34,737 nucleotides of DNA from NCBI GenBank assembly GCA_012719745.1, contig JAAXZS010000022.1, positions 1-34,737 on the forward strand, read 5' to 3'. The first letter of the stretch is position 1. Each line of letters begins with the position of its first letter. The stretch is from Clostridiales bacterium. Lineage in GTDB: Bacteria; Bacillota; Clostridia; Oscillospirales; Oscillospiraceae. Shown piece by piece: positions 24,559 to 32,342 of this stretch. The translations under genes were made by a program, and so were the position numbers. The notes under the pieces were generated by a model. It was given only the letters and a program-made list of their open reading frames with translations. It searched no databases and was not told the origin of the DNA.

Positions 24559-26169
24559 TCAGCTTCTTTCCCGCAGAATCACAGCCTCACAGGGCTGCAG
24601 TATGCCATCGTACCGGTTATAGCCGTAGTTGGACAGTACCAGATTCCCCTCATAGGGAACGCGGAGGGGTTTGTCGCTGAAATTCAGGACAATGGTATAG
24701 GAGCCGTCCCGTCCTGCCCGGCGGTAGGAAAATTCTTCGTCGGTGATCTTTAAGGGGCAGTAGGTGCCACTTAGCAGCGTTTCGCTGCCGCGTCGCAGGG
24801 CAATCAATTTTTCATAATAGTGCAGCAGGGAAGAAGGATTCTCCTGCTGGGAGGCGTAGTTGACAAAACGGTAATTGCTGTTGACACCCAGCCAGGGGTT
24901 GCCGGCAGTGAAGCCGGCATTTTTACCCGTGTTCCACTGCATGGGGGTACGGGCGTTATCCCGGCTGGTACGGGCGATCATCCGCCAGCGCTGCTTTTTG
25001 GGAATATGAAAGGATTGCAGAAGCCTGTCTACATTTTTGGATTCCACATCCTGCACCTGCTCCATGGAGGTAAAGTCGAAGTTGGTCATGCCGATTTCCT
25101 GCCCCTGATAAATAAAGGGCGTGCCCCGCAGGGTGAAGAGCAGGGTCGCCAGCAGCTTGGCCGACTGGATGGGATAGCGGGCACTGCCGAAGCGGGAAAG
25201 ACTCCGGGGTTGGTCATGATTTTCCAGATTCAGGGTATTCCAGGGAACCTCCAACTGCCACTTGCTCAGAGCTTTGGCAAGACGGGCGGGGTGAAAGTCG
25301 GTTTTGAGCCATTTGACAATCTTCTGATCACACTCCATGTGCTCGAAACCAAACACGGTATTCAACTCGCCCCGCTCAGGCAGTGTCAGGTCACAGGCCT
25401 GCTTTGTGCTGGCAAAAACGGTCTCACCCACGGTAAAAGCATCGTATTCATCTAATATCTTGCGTATTTCGCGCAAGATAGCATGTGTTCCCTCCAACGT
25501 CAGGTAGTGCTCCGAGCCGGTGAGAATCATTTTCTTAGGAGAGGACTGAAGAGAATCCTTCCAGAGAATGTTGATGACATCGCAGCGGAAGCCGGCCACG
25601 CCCTTGTCCAGCCAGAAGCGGAGAATCGACTTGATTTCCTCCAGTACCTTGGGATTGTGATAATCCAGATCGGCCTGATGCTTGGCAAAAAGATGAAGAT
25701 AATAGGCATCGCTCCGGTCGTCATATTCCCAACAGTTTTCGCCGAAAAAGCCTGTCCAGTTGTTGGGCAGTTTTCCCTTGCTGCCTTTTCTCCAGTAATA
25801 GTAGTCCCGATAAGGACTTTGGGGGTCCCGGCTGGCCTGAAACCAGGGATGGGCCGTGGAGGTGTGGTTGATCACAAGATCCATGATGACACGGATGCCC
25901 CGGGCGCTGGCCTCGGCAATGAGATGCTCCATGTCCGTCATGGTGCCGTACTCCGGGTTGATGGCACAATAGTCGCTGATGTCATAGCCGTTGTCCTCGT
26001 TGGGGGAGGCGTAAACGGGGCTCAGCCACAAGATGCCGATGCCCAGCTTTTGCAGCTCGTCCAGTTTGGAGATGATGCCCGGCAGGTCGCCGATACCGTC
26101 GCCGTTGGAATCGCAGAAGCTGCGGGGGTAGATCTGATAGACAACCTCTTTTTTCCACCACTCACTCAT
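24559..26169 (-). CDS. GH13 alpha-glucosidase (oligo-1,6-glucosidase type)
   Basis: A 536-aa GH13 enzyme. It starts WWKKEVVYQIYPRSF, then has DLVINHTS (region I, near 97-104), GFRCDV with nucleophile Asp197, VGET with acid/base Glu249, and ENHDQ with Asp319. The VINHTS sequence and the calcium-loop-like DSNGDGIGD point to alpha-1,6 or alpha-1,4 oligoglucoside cleavage (GH13_31 type). No signal peptide, so it acts on imported sugars. GGAGG precedes ATG 26169; it overlaps the GH1 stop by 8 bp. Confidence 0.9.
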   Translation of the reverse strand: MSEWWKKEVVYQIYPRSFCDSNGDGIGDLPGIISKLDELQKLGIGILWLSPVYASPNEDNGYDISDYCAINPEYGTMTDMEHLIAEASARGIRVIMDLVINHTSTAHPWFQASRDPQSPYRDYYYWRKGSKGKLPNNWTGFFGENCWEYDDRSDAYYLHLFAKHQADLDYHNPKVLEEIKSILRFWLDKGVAGFRCDVINILWKDSLQSSPKKMILTGSEHYLTLEGTHAILREIRKILDEYDAFTVGETVFASTKQACDLTLPERGELNTVFGFEHMECDQKIVKWLKTDFHPARLAKALSKWQLEVPWNTLNLENHDQPRSLSRFGSARYPIQSAKLLATLLFTLRGTPFIYQGQEIGMTNFDFTSMEQVQDVESKNVDRLLQSFHIPKKQRWRMIARTSRDNARTPMQWNTGKNAGFTAGNPWLGVNSNYRFVNYASQQENPSSLLHYYEKLIALRRGSETLLSGTYCPLKITDEEFSYRRAGRDGSYTIVLNFSDKPLRVPYEGNLVLSNYGYNRYDGILQPCEAVILRERS

Positions 26170-27463
26170 GCTTGACCTCCTCTCCAGACTGGGGGTATGA
26201 AACCTCGCAGTACCGTTGATACAATTCATCGGAAACGCCCCGGCTGCGGATCATGGCGGCATAGAATTCACCGCTGCGCTTGATGGTGCGCCTCTGAGTA
26301 GTATAGTCCACATGCACCAGGCCGAAGCGGGCAGACTGCCCCTCCAACCATTCAAAGTTGTCGCAGAAGCACCAGTGATAATACCGCTCCACGGGAAGGC
26401 CGGCGTCGCACAGCGCCTTGAGATGCTCATAGATCAAGCGGCTGCGGTACAGGTCGTTATTGTCGCAGGTGCCGTTTTCTGTAATGAAAATGGGGCGGGG
26501 CAGCAGGTCATAGACCTTTTGGCACACCCGGGCAAGACCCCGGGGGTCAATCTCCCAGCCCAGATCGTTGACGGCAGCGCCTTGGGGCGCGTTCATGGAA
26601 AGTCCCGCCACCGTGATGCGGCGGTAGTAATTCACAGCAATAAAATCGCACCACTGACCGGGGCGAATGCCCCCATGACGATGGAGGGGGAACCCCACCT
26701 TGCCAAGATACATGGCGTTTGTTACGGCATCCTGAAAGCCCCGTTGGGCAAGACTCGTACAAAAACGGTGCCACGGATTGTGAGGGTTTTGAGGCGTAAA
26801 GGCACACAGGTGGTGGGCAAAGCTGACGCGTGTATCGGTGAAGCCCATCTCCCGACGTACCCGGTGGATCATCTCGTAAAGGGCAATGTGACAGGCGCTC
26901 ATGTGGGTCAGAACCCGGCGGTAGGCGGAAAAGCTGCGCTTGCCGGGGGGCCATTCGCCTGCCAGATACCCCTCCATGGCGTAGACATTGGGCTCGTTGA
27001 TGGTGATATAGTCCGGCACCAGATCCCCCACGGCGCGCCCCACTTTTTCGGAAAAACGCAGCAGATACTCCACGCAGCGAGGATTTTCAAAGGCTCCCAT
27101 CGCCTCAAACCACCGGGGATTGGTGAAGTGGTGCAGCGTGAGCAGGGGACGGATGCCCGCAGATACCATGGCCTGAATTTCTTCACGGTAGTGGGCAAGG
27201 GCCTCTTCATTGAACACGCCCTCTTCGGGTTCAATGCGGCTCCACTCCACGCCGAAACGGTAGGTCTCGATGCCCATTTGCTCCATGAGCGACAGATCCT
27301 CACGCCACAGCGTATAGTGGTTGTCGGCCACAGCGGGGGAGGAACCGTCCTTGATATGCCCCTGACGATACCAGTCGTACCAGCTGTTGGAGACGTCGCC
27401 GCCTTCAATCTGCGTGGCCGCGGAGGCCGCGCCCAGTAAAAAGGGAATGGGGAGTTCGTGCAT
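26162..27463 (-). CDS. GH1 beta-glucosidase-like glycoside hydrolase
   Basis: A 433-aa GH1 enzyme, cytosolic. FLLGAASAATQIEGG at the start, HHFTNPRW, INEPN with acid/base Glu157, FIAVNYY, and ITENG with the nucleophile Glu near 335; DNFEW closes the sugar site. No phospho-sugar loop is obvious, so a 6-phospho-glycosidase role is less likely, and the GPH symporter (not a PTS) agrees. AAGGAG precedes ATG 27463. First gene of the five-gene operon. Confidence 0.9.
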   Translation of the reverse strand: MHELPIPFLLGAASAATQIEGGDVSNSWYDWYRQGHIKDGSSPAVADNHYTLWREDLSLMEQMGIETYRFGVEWSRIEPEEGVFNEEALAHYREEIQAMVSAGIRPLLTLHHFTNPRWFEAMGAFENPRCVEYLLRFSEKVGRAVGDLVPDYITINEPNVYAMEGYLAGEWPPGKRSFSAYRRVLTHMSACHIALYEMIHRVRREMGFTDTRVSFAHHLCAFTPQNPHNPWHRFCTSLAQRGFQDAVTNAMYLGKVGFPLHRHGGIRPGQWCDFIAVNYYRRITVAGLSMNAPQGAAVNDLGWEIDPRGLARVCQKVYDLLPRPIFITENGTCDNNDLYRSRLIYEHLKALCDAGLPVERYYHWCFCDNFEWLEGQSARFGLVHVDYTTQRRTIKRSGEFYAAMIRSRGVSDELYQRYCEVSYPQSGEEVKHE

Positions 27464-27577
27464 ACAACCGCTCCTTTTCTTTGGCTTTTCCTGCTGGGAA
27501 GAGTGACGGGAAGGGAACTCATCCCAGCTTTCTACAGCAGTGAAAGCCGGAACAGAGAAAATAATTCTATGATTTTT

Positions 27578-27606
27578 ATTATACGGCCAATGGTGGAAAC
27601 CGTCAA
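27578..27606 (-). promoter_or_regulatory. SigA promoter of the glycoside operon
   Basis: Minus strand TTGACG (27606-27601), 17 bp, TATAAT (27583-27578). The transcript would have a leader of about 105 nt; no clear catabolite (cre) site is visible. Confidence 0.8.
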
Positions 27607-27635
27607 TTGAAATATGGGAAGTCAGATACAAAGCG

Positions 27636-27680
27636 GCGTCGTTAAGACGGCACGGTTTTGTGCCGCCGCTAAGCCGACGC
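27636..27680. repeat. Nested inverted repeats upstream of the glycoside operon
   Basis: GCGTCG (27636-27641) pairs with CGACGC (27675-27680), and inside it CGGCAC (27648-27653) pairs with GTGCCG (27660-27665). It lies in the 5' intergenic stretch outside the promoter. It could be a structured RNA piece or a protein site; nothing decides. Confidence 0.45.
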
Positions 27681-27707
27681 TGTATGCTCGGTGCTTCCCT
27701 TTGGCAT

Positions 27708-27744
27708 AAAAAAGCGCAGGCTTTTTAAAAGACCTGCGCTTTTT
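27708..27744. terminator. Bidirectional terminator
   Basis: AAAAAAGCGCAGG, 12-nt loop, CCTGCGCTTTTT. It terminates the SSB-like gene on the minus strand. Confidence 0.88.
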
Positions 27745-27766
27745 AAGCAGTATTATGTAGAAAATA

Positions 27767-28423
27767 CTAATAGGGAAGCGGAACCTCCGGACAGCTGTCT
27801 TCTTCGCCGGTGAAATCCTCCGGGGAGGCCAGGTGCATGATGGAGACCTCGTAGGCGATGCGCTCCTCGGCCTGTGCGCCGGTATTTTTGGTATAGGTGC
27901 GGCTTTGCACCCGTCCCTCCAGTGTCAGCCGTTCCCCCACATGCATGTTGCCTACCTGCTGAGCCACCAGTCCCCAGCCAATACAGGGCAGGTAATCCGC
28001 CCGGCCATAGCGGCGGTTCACCGCCAGAATGACATCGCAGATGCTGCGCCCCAGAGGCGTTCGCCGCAGAGTGGGTGCCTTGCACAAGATGCCGGAGAGC
28101 TGGATCTGATTGAAAGGCTCGCCGCTGCAGGGGGTGAGGCTCTGAGCAAAAATCGAGATCACAAGACGGCTGCCAAGGCCGCTCTTGTTGTTGAAGGAGC
28201 GCAACTGACCCACCACGCACAACGGACTGCCCGGATGGGCGCAGACCTGCCGCAGCAGGTGCTGGGAGGCGATGACCGTCAGAATGTCCGCCTGACCGGA
28301 CAGACGCTTCACCGCCAGAGAAAATTTGTAAAAGGATTCGCCGTGATTCACATGGGAAAGCGCCGGTTCCGCCAGTATCTGCCCGCAGAGCCGGACACGG
28401 TTGAAGTTTCGGGTATCATCCAT
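27767..28423 (-). CDS. Tandem OB-fold single-stranded DNA-binding-like protein
   Basis: 218 aa made of two SSB-type OB folds: residues 1-95 (NFNRVRLCGQI, FSLAVKRLSG, LCVVGQLRSF) and about 105-205 (NQIQLSGILCKAP, DVILAVNRRYGRADYLPCI in outline, GWGLVAQQV, LTLEGRVQSRTY). Ordinary SSB has one fold and an acidic DDDIPF-like tail; here the tail is EVPLPY without the usual tip. It is probably a second SSB-like protein for a special DNA process. GAGGTG precedes ATG 28423. Confidence 0.82.
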   Translation of the reverse strand: MDDTRNFNRVRLCGQILAEPALSHVNHGESFYKFSLAVKRLSGQADILTVIASQHLLRQVCAHPGSPLCVVGQLRSFNNKSGLGSRLVISIFAQSLTPCSGEPFNQIQLSGILCKAPTLRRTPLGRSICDVILAVNRRYGRADYLPCIGWGLVAQQVGNMHVGERLTLEGRVQSRTYTKNTGAQAEERIAYEVSIMHLASPEDFTGEEDSCPEVPLPY

Positions 28424-28535
28424 CGCTTGCACCTCTTTCGTTACTGTTGGACTCACTATATGAGGCTGTCCCGGGGAATATACCTCTTTTCAGCGGGAAA
28501 AATATGCGGTATAATGCAGGCAAAGGGGTGATTTG

Positions 28536-29402
28536 ATGCGCTATAAGGGAAAGGTATACCGGCCACCCAGCGAGGCTTACAGCCTCATCGTGCAGGTGAC
28601 CTATGGGTGCAGCCACAACCGCTGTGCCTTTTGCGACATGTATGACGACAAACACTTTGCCATGCGGCCCATGGCGGAGATTTTAGAGGATTTTCAGTTG
28701 GCCCGGGCCAGCTATCAAAACGTGAGACGGGTGTTCTTGGCCGACGGCGACGCGCTGGCCCGGCGGACGGAGGAACTGGTGCAGATTCTGGAGACGGTGT
28801 ACCGTCTCTTCCCGGAGTGTGAGCGGGTGACCTGCTACGCCTCTCCCGGCAGCATCCGGGTGAAAACACCGGAGGAACTGATGTTGCTGCGGACAAAGGG
28901 CCTTGTGATGGTCTACATGGGGCTGGAATCCGGCTGCGACGCCGTGCTGGAGAAGATGGACAAAGGACACGATGCCGCCACTATCATCGCCATGGGGCAG
29001 AAGGTACGGCAAAGCGGCATCGCTCTTTCCGTGACGGCCATCTCCGGCCTTGGCAGTACCGAATATTTACAGGAGCATGCCATTAGGACGGCGGAGGCGC
29101 TCAGCGCTATCAATCCTGAATATATTGGACTTCTTACGCTGATGGTAGAGTCGGGCACGCCCCTTGAAAAATGGGTACAAGAGGGCAGCTTCAAGGTACT
29201 GCATCCGGTGGAGGTTTTGCAGGAGACGGAACTGTTTCTCGGCCACATCGACAGCGAGGGCAGTGTCTTCCGGATGAACCACGCCTCCAACTATCTGTCG
29301 CTGCGGGGGACGCTGAACCGGGATCGGGAGGCCATGCTCGCACAGGTGCGGCAGGGACTGGCGGGTCACGGATTGCGGTCGGAATATATGCGGGCTCTTT
29401 GA
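28536..29402 (+). CDS. B12-independent radical SAM protein (Elp3/MiaB-like fold)
   Basis: About 288 aa. Radical SAM motif GCSHNRCAFCDMY (C-x4-C-x2-C spacing in the Cys set, near 27-36), FLADGDAL near 68, then a YMGLESGCDAVLEKM barrel strand typical of Elp3/MiaB-like proteins. No TRAM or SPASM domain. Substrate unknown. GGGGTG ends 5 nt before ATG 28536; TTG 28533 in the same frame is less likely. TATAAT (28510-28515) with a weak -35 lies just upstream; divergent from the SSB-like gene. Confidence 0.85.
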   Translation: MRYKGKVYRPPSEAYSLIVQVTYGCSHNRCAFCDMYDDKHFAMRPMAEILEDFQLARASYQNVRRVFLADGDALARRTEELVQILETVYRLFPECERVTCYASPGSIRVKTPEELMLLRTKGLVMVYMGLESGCDAVLEKMDKGHDAATIIAMGQKVRQSGIALSVTAISGLGSTEYLQEHAIRTAEALSAINPEYIGLLTLMVESGTPLEKWVQEGSFKVLHPVEVLQETELFLGHIDSEGSVFRMNHASNYLSLRGTLNRDREAMLAQVRQGLAGHGLRSEYMRAL

Positions 29403-29410
29403 TTACGGGG

Positions 29411-29439
29411 TTGACAAAACCAGCCCGGCGTGATAAAGT
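29411..29439 (+). promoter_or_regulatory. Promoter of the T-box / trpB2 transcript
   Basis: TTGACA (29411-29416), 17 bp, TAAAGT (29434-29439). Confidence 0.82.
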
Positions 29440-29445
29440 AACACA

Positions 29446-29720
29446 CAAGTTCAAACCGTTGAGTAAGAAGAGTAGCTTTTCACAAAGCGCAAAGAGAGCC
29501 GCGGGTGGTGGGATCGCGGCAGTGGCGTGAGGGGTGAATGGACTTATGAGGGCGACCGAAAACCTTTCGGGTGAGTAGTAGTCGACGGCAGCCGCGGCCG
29601 TTATCCCGGCGGAACGCATATTGGTGCGTGCAAAGAGGACGCTTTTGCGTCAATTTGGGTGGTACCGCAGGAATGATTTTAATCCTGTCCCATGGATTTT
29701 CCATGGGACAGGATTTTTTT
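29446..29720 (+). ncRNA. T-box leader, tryptophan specific
   Basis: A full T-box leader. Stem I landmarks are GAGTAAGAAGAGTAG near 29461, AGAGAGCCGCGGGTGGTG (29493 on), and the specifier loop GTGAATGGACTTATGAG with candidate specifier codon UGG (Trp) at 29539-29541. The T-box proper, TTTGGGTGGTACCGCAGG (29654-29671), carries the UGGU bulge that pairs with uncharged tRNA. The terminator hairpin competes with the antiterminator. Uncharged tRNA-Trp should allow transcription of the TrpB gene downstream. Confidence 0.93.
29683..29720 (+). terminator. T-box-controlled terminator
   Basis: TCCTGTCCCATGG, 5-nt loop, CCATGGGACAGGA, seven T. The left arm overlaps the antiterminator pairing partner (AATCCTG). 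Confidence 0.93.
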
Positions 29721-29738
29721 ATGCAAATGGAGGCGCTT

Positions 29739-29765
29739 ATGGTTCGGCTGGATTTTCGATGGTGA
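29739..29765 (+). CDS. Possible 8-residue leader peptide ending in Trp
   Basis: ATG with GGAGG 5 nt upstream encodes MVRLDFRW then TGA, between the T-box terminator and trpB2. A Trp codon directly before the stop hints at a second, translation-based response to tryptophan, but so short an ORF can occur by chance. Confidence 0.3.
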   Translation: MVRLDFRW

Positions 29766-29817
29766 GTGGGAAGTATTTCAAACCACAAAACAATCAATTT
29801 AAGGAGACTGTACAGCT

Positions 29818-31200
29818 ATGAATGAAAATAAAATTCCCTATAAAATTTATCTCTCCGAGGATGAGATGCCCCAATATTGGTACAATGTGCGGGCCGATAT
29901 GACCAACAAGCCCGCACCGCTGCTAAACCCCGCCACGCTGCAGCCCATGACCCAGCAGGACATGGAGGGAGTATTCTGCCGGGAACTGGCCCGACAGGAA
30001 CTGGACGACACCACGGCGTATATTGCTATCCCTGAGGAGATCCGCTCCTTTTACAAAATGTACCGCCCATCGCCGCTGGTGCGGGCCTACTGTTTGGAGG
30101 AAAAGTTGCAGACCCCTGCTAAAATTTATTACAAGTTTGAGGGTAACAATACCTCCGGCTCCCACAAGCTGAATTCGGCCATTGCCCAGGCCTACTACGC
30201 CAAGGAGCAGGGACTTAAAGGCGTGACCACCGAGACGGGAGCGGGGCAGTGGGGTACGGCTCTTTCTATGGCCTGCGCCTATCTGGGTCTTGACTGCCGA
30301 GTGTTCATGGTGAAATGTTCCTATGAGCAAAAGCCCTTCCGTCGTGAAGTGATGCGGACTTACGGCGCCAACGTGACACCCTCCCCCTCCGATACAACGG
30401 AGATTGGCCGCAAAATATTGCAGCAGTTTCCCGGTACCAGCGGCTCCTTGGGCTGCGCCATCAGTGAGGCGGTGGAGACGGCGGTGAACCACCCCGGCTA
30501 TCGGTATGTGTTGGGTTCCGTGCTCTCCCAGGTGCTGTTGCACCAGACGGTGATCGGTCTTGAGACACAGACGGCACTCAAAAAGTATGACATTCATCCG
30601 GACATCATTATCGGCTGCGCCGGCGGCGGCTCTAACCTGGGCGGCCTGATCAGCCCCTTTGTGGGGGAAAAGCTGCGGGGTGAAGCGGATTACCGCATTA
30701 TCGCGGTGGAACCGGCCTCCTGTCCCAGCCTGACCAGGGGCGTGTTCCGCTATGACTTCTGTGACACCGGTGAGATCTGCCCCATGGCGAAGATGTACAC
30801 ATTGGGCAACGGCTTTATTCCCGCGGCCAACCACGCCGGCGGCCTGCGTTATCACGGTATGAGTGCCATTCTCTCCCAGCTTTACCATGACGGACTGATG
30901 GAGGCCCGCTCTGTGGAGCAGACGTCTGTTTTTGAGGCGGCGGAGTATTTTGCCCGCTGCGAGGGCATCCTGCCGGCGCCGGAGAGCAGCCACGCCATCC
31001 GGGCCGCCATGGATGAGGCCATCAAGTGCCGGGAGACCGGCGAGGAAAAAACCATTGTCTTCGGCCTTACCGGCACCGGCTACTTTGACATGGTGGCCTA
31101 CGGACAGTATAATGATGGAAAAATGAGCGATCAGATCCCCACCGACACCGATCTGCAAAAGGGCTTTGCCACCATTCCCAACTTTCCCGGAAACAACTGA
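29818..31200 (+). CDS. trpB: TrpB2-type tryptophan synthase beta chain
   Basis: A 460-aa PLP enzyme of the long TrpB2 class: YRPSPLVRA, PLP Lys117 in NTSGSHKLNSA, catalytic Glu139 in TTETGAGQWG, and GCAGGGSNLGG for phosphate binding. TrpB2 proteins condense indole with serine and usually lack a TrpA partner; no trpA or other trp gene adjoins. It probably salvages indole, and the T-box(Trp) makes expression rise when tRNA-Trp is uncharged. AAGGAG precedes ATG 29818. Confidence 0.93.
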   Translation: MNENKIPYKIYLSEDEMPQYWYNVRADMTNKPAPLLNPATLQPMTQQDMEGVFCRELARQELDDTTAYIAIPEEIRSFYKMYRPSPLVRAYCLEEKLQTPAKIYYKFEGNNTSGSHKLNSAIAQAYYAKEQGLKGVTTETGAGQWGTALSMACAYLGLDCRVFMVKCSYEQKPFRREVMRTYGANVTPSPSDTTEIGRKILQQFPGTSGSLGCAISEAVETAVNHPGYRYVLGSVLSQVLLHQTVIGLETQTALKKYDIHPDIIIGCAGGGSNLGGLISPFVGEKLRGEADYRIIAVEPASCPSLTRGVFRYDFCDTGEICPMAKMYTLGNGFIPAANHAGGLRYHGMSAILSQLYHDGLMEARSVEQTSVFEAAEYFARCEGILPAPESSHAIRAAMDEAIKCRETGEEKTIVFGLTGTGYFDMVAYGQYNDGKMSDQIPTDTDLQKGFATIPNFPGNN

Positions 31201-31210
31201 TCAAACTGAT

Positions 31211-31245
31211 AAAAAAGAGGAGTCACATGGTGCCTCCTCTTTTTT
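31211..31245. terminator. Bidirectional terminator after trpB2
   Basis: AAAAAAGAGGAG, 11-nt loop, CTCCTCTTTTTT; it just overlaps the stop of the convergent gene. Confidence 0.88.
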
Positions 31246-31678
31246 AGAGGTAAGCTCTCAGATCTGACACCAGCTGATCTTCCACGGAAATCAGCGTGCG
31301 GCATAAACTGCGCGCGCTTTCATCGGCGGTGCTGTACTGATTGAGATATTGACTCAGGGATTTGATTCCCATGGAACAGCCGTCGGTAATGAGCTCGGCG
31401 ATGGTAGCGTCGCTGCTGTCCATTCCCATTTTCCAGCCGGTTTTGACAGCCGACATGCCTTTAGCCAACGGGTTGGGGTCCTTTCCCTCTTCACCGGAAC
31501 AGTTCAGAAGCGCGTGAATTTCATTGCCGATACGGGTGTGCTGCTGCTTGCTTTGGGCCAGAAGAGATTTCAACCTTGGGCTCTGTACCCGGTCAAGCAC
31601 ATCGTCCAGGGAGCTGACGGCCATTTTGGTGCCGGCGTCGCATTCCTGTAGTAATTGGGCGGTATCCTGTGCTGCCAT
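31244..31678 (-). CDS. Ferritin-like four-helix protein (DUF2383-like)
   Basis: 144 aa, entirely helical by pattern: TAQLLQECDAGTKMAVSSLD, LKSLLAQSKQQHTRIGNEIH, the KTGWKMGMDSSDATIAELI region and ISVEDQLVSDLRAYL. The layout fits DUF2383/PA2169-type bundles; Glu/His residues that could bind metal are few. The real start is ATG 31678, after AAGGAGG; the longer frame has none. A SigG-like promoter upstream suggests forespore expression. Confidence 0.7.
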   Translation of the reverse strand: MAAQDTAQLLQECDAGTKMAVSSLDDVLDRVQSPRLKSLLAQSKQQHTRIGNEIHALLNCSGEEGKDPNPLAKGMSAVKTGWKMGMDSSDATIAELITDGCSMGIKSLSQYLNQYSTADESARSLCRTLISVEDQLVSDLRAYL

Positions 31679-31707
31679 AATAAAGGCCTCCTTCATAACA
31701 ATGCTGT

Positions 31708-31736
31708 TAGTATAAACAAAAAACAGCAGTCTATGT
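31708..31736 (-). promoter_or_regulatory. Candidate SigG-like promoter
   Basis: Minus strand ACATA (31736-31732), 17 bp, TATACTA (31714-31708). One mismatch in each element; no SigA -35 at the right distance. Confidence 0.45.
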
Positions 31737-31753
31737 ATAAAGTATCCATGAAA

Positions 31754-31782
31754 GGCGGCTGCCACAAAAAACGGCAGCCGCC
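31754..31782 (-). terminator. Hairpin after the 40-aa gene
   Basis: GGCGGCTGCC, 9-nt loop (GTTTTTTGT on the minus strand), GGCAGCCGCC, then TTTC. The U-tract is short, so termination may be partial. Confidence 0.6.
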
Positions 31783-31798
31783 TTGAAAACCGAACCGC

Positions 31799-31921
31799 TC
31801 AGCTTTTAGCTGACTTTGCCTTTTTCCCGCTGTGCTTGTTTTGTATTTCCGGAACGGGCGGTACCTCGTTTTTGGGGTGCGTATGCGTCCAGTCCGGCCG
31901 CGCCATACCTTGCTTTGCCAT
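31799..31921 (-). CDS. Short basic Pro-rich protein, 40 aa
   Basis: MAKQGMARPDWTHTHPKNEV followed by PPVPEIQ and a Lys-rich tail. Its ATG shares a base with the upstream stop (TGATG), so it is translationally coupled to the 61-aa gene. The sequence looks constrained (WTHT, PKNEVPPVPE) and resembles short clostridial proteins, but I cannot name a family. A spore-core role is possible from its basic, unstructured nature and neighbours. Confidence 0.65.
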   Translation of the reverse strand: MAKQGMARPDWTHTHPKNEVPPVPEIQNKHSGKKAKSAKS

Positions 31922-32106
31922 CAGAAGGCTCTGGGCCTTTCGTCAAGAGAGACGGTGGCGACGGCATCGCGCAGCGCTTTTAAAGAGCAGATCTGACCCT
32001 GCTGCTGCAAAGAGGTCTGCATGGCAGGGGGCAGCGAGTAAAAATATTCATAGGCCGACGGATCGCGGTTCAAAAGATCCGTCAAAGAACAACTTCCCTG
32101 TTTCAT
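31921..32106 (-). CDS. Small protein, 61 aa, next to the element junction
   Basis: GGGAGG (32116-32121) precedes ATG 32106. The core AYEYFYSLPPAMQTSLQQQG then LKALRDAV resembles the 62-aa protein at 4451 in pattern. Host-like base usage. Its upstream region changes to element DNA within about 40 bp, so its native promoter may have been replaced. Function unknown. Confidence 0.65.
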   Translation of the reverse strand: MKQGSCSLTDLLNRDPSAYEYFYSLPPAMQTSLQQQGQICSLKALRDAVATVSLDERPRAF

Positions 32107-32144
32107 TTTATTTCGCCTCCCATCTTATCTTACCGAAACGGACA

Positions 32145-32342
32145 TCATATTATCAAAAAAAAGATTGCTAAATAATTCCTTTCTATAAGCATCTTCAAAA
32201 GACAAAGCAGCAGCAGACCGCCAAAAGAAAAGTAAATCAGAACCTTAATGACAAGCGGCAGCGCATCAAAGAAAGAGCGGAATAACTCCATAAACTGCTG
32301 CATACCGGCAAAGAGAGAGCGAAAATCAGCTATGAACCCCAT
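32145..32342 (-). CDS. Small membrane protein, pVI-like position
   Basis: 65 aa: amphipathic first half (FRSLFAGMQQFMELFRSFF), then a strong membrane helix (VLIYFSFGGLLLLCLLKML) and the hydrophobic tail NYLAIFFLII. It starts inside the end of the fibre gene (13-bp overlap). In filamentous phages a small membrane protein (pVI) follows the adsorption protein; this is the analogy, not homology shown. The tail runs exactly to the element edge, so the last residues may come from junction sequence. Confidence 0.7.
   Translation of the reverse strand: MGFIADFRSLFAGMQQFMELFRSFFDALPLVIKVLIYFSFGGLLLLCLLKMLIERNYLAIFFLII

Noticed and set aside
23012-24622. 536-codon plus-strand frame opposite the symporter
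   Set aside because: Very rich in His, Gln and Gly with no hydrophobic core, the usual mirror of a membrane protein gene.
27540-27565. cre-like catabolite site TGAAAGCCGGAACA before the glycoside operon
   Set aside because: Only about nine of fourteen positions match and the central CG is misplaced.
32126-32156. Promoter TTGATA-18-TAAGAT for the 61-aa gene spanning the junction
   Set aside because: The predicted start of transcription would fall inside the ribosome site, so it is not convincing.
32126-32165. dif-like Xer site at the element edge (TATTAT followed by A-run)
   Set aside because: Only about half of one arm matches the Firmicutes dif site and the host-side arm does not match, so Xer-mediated integration is not supported.
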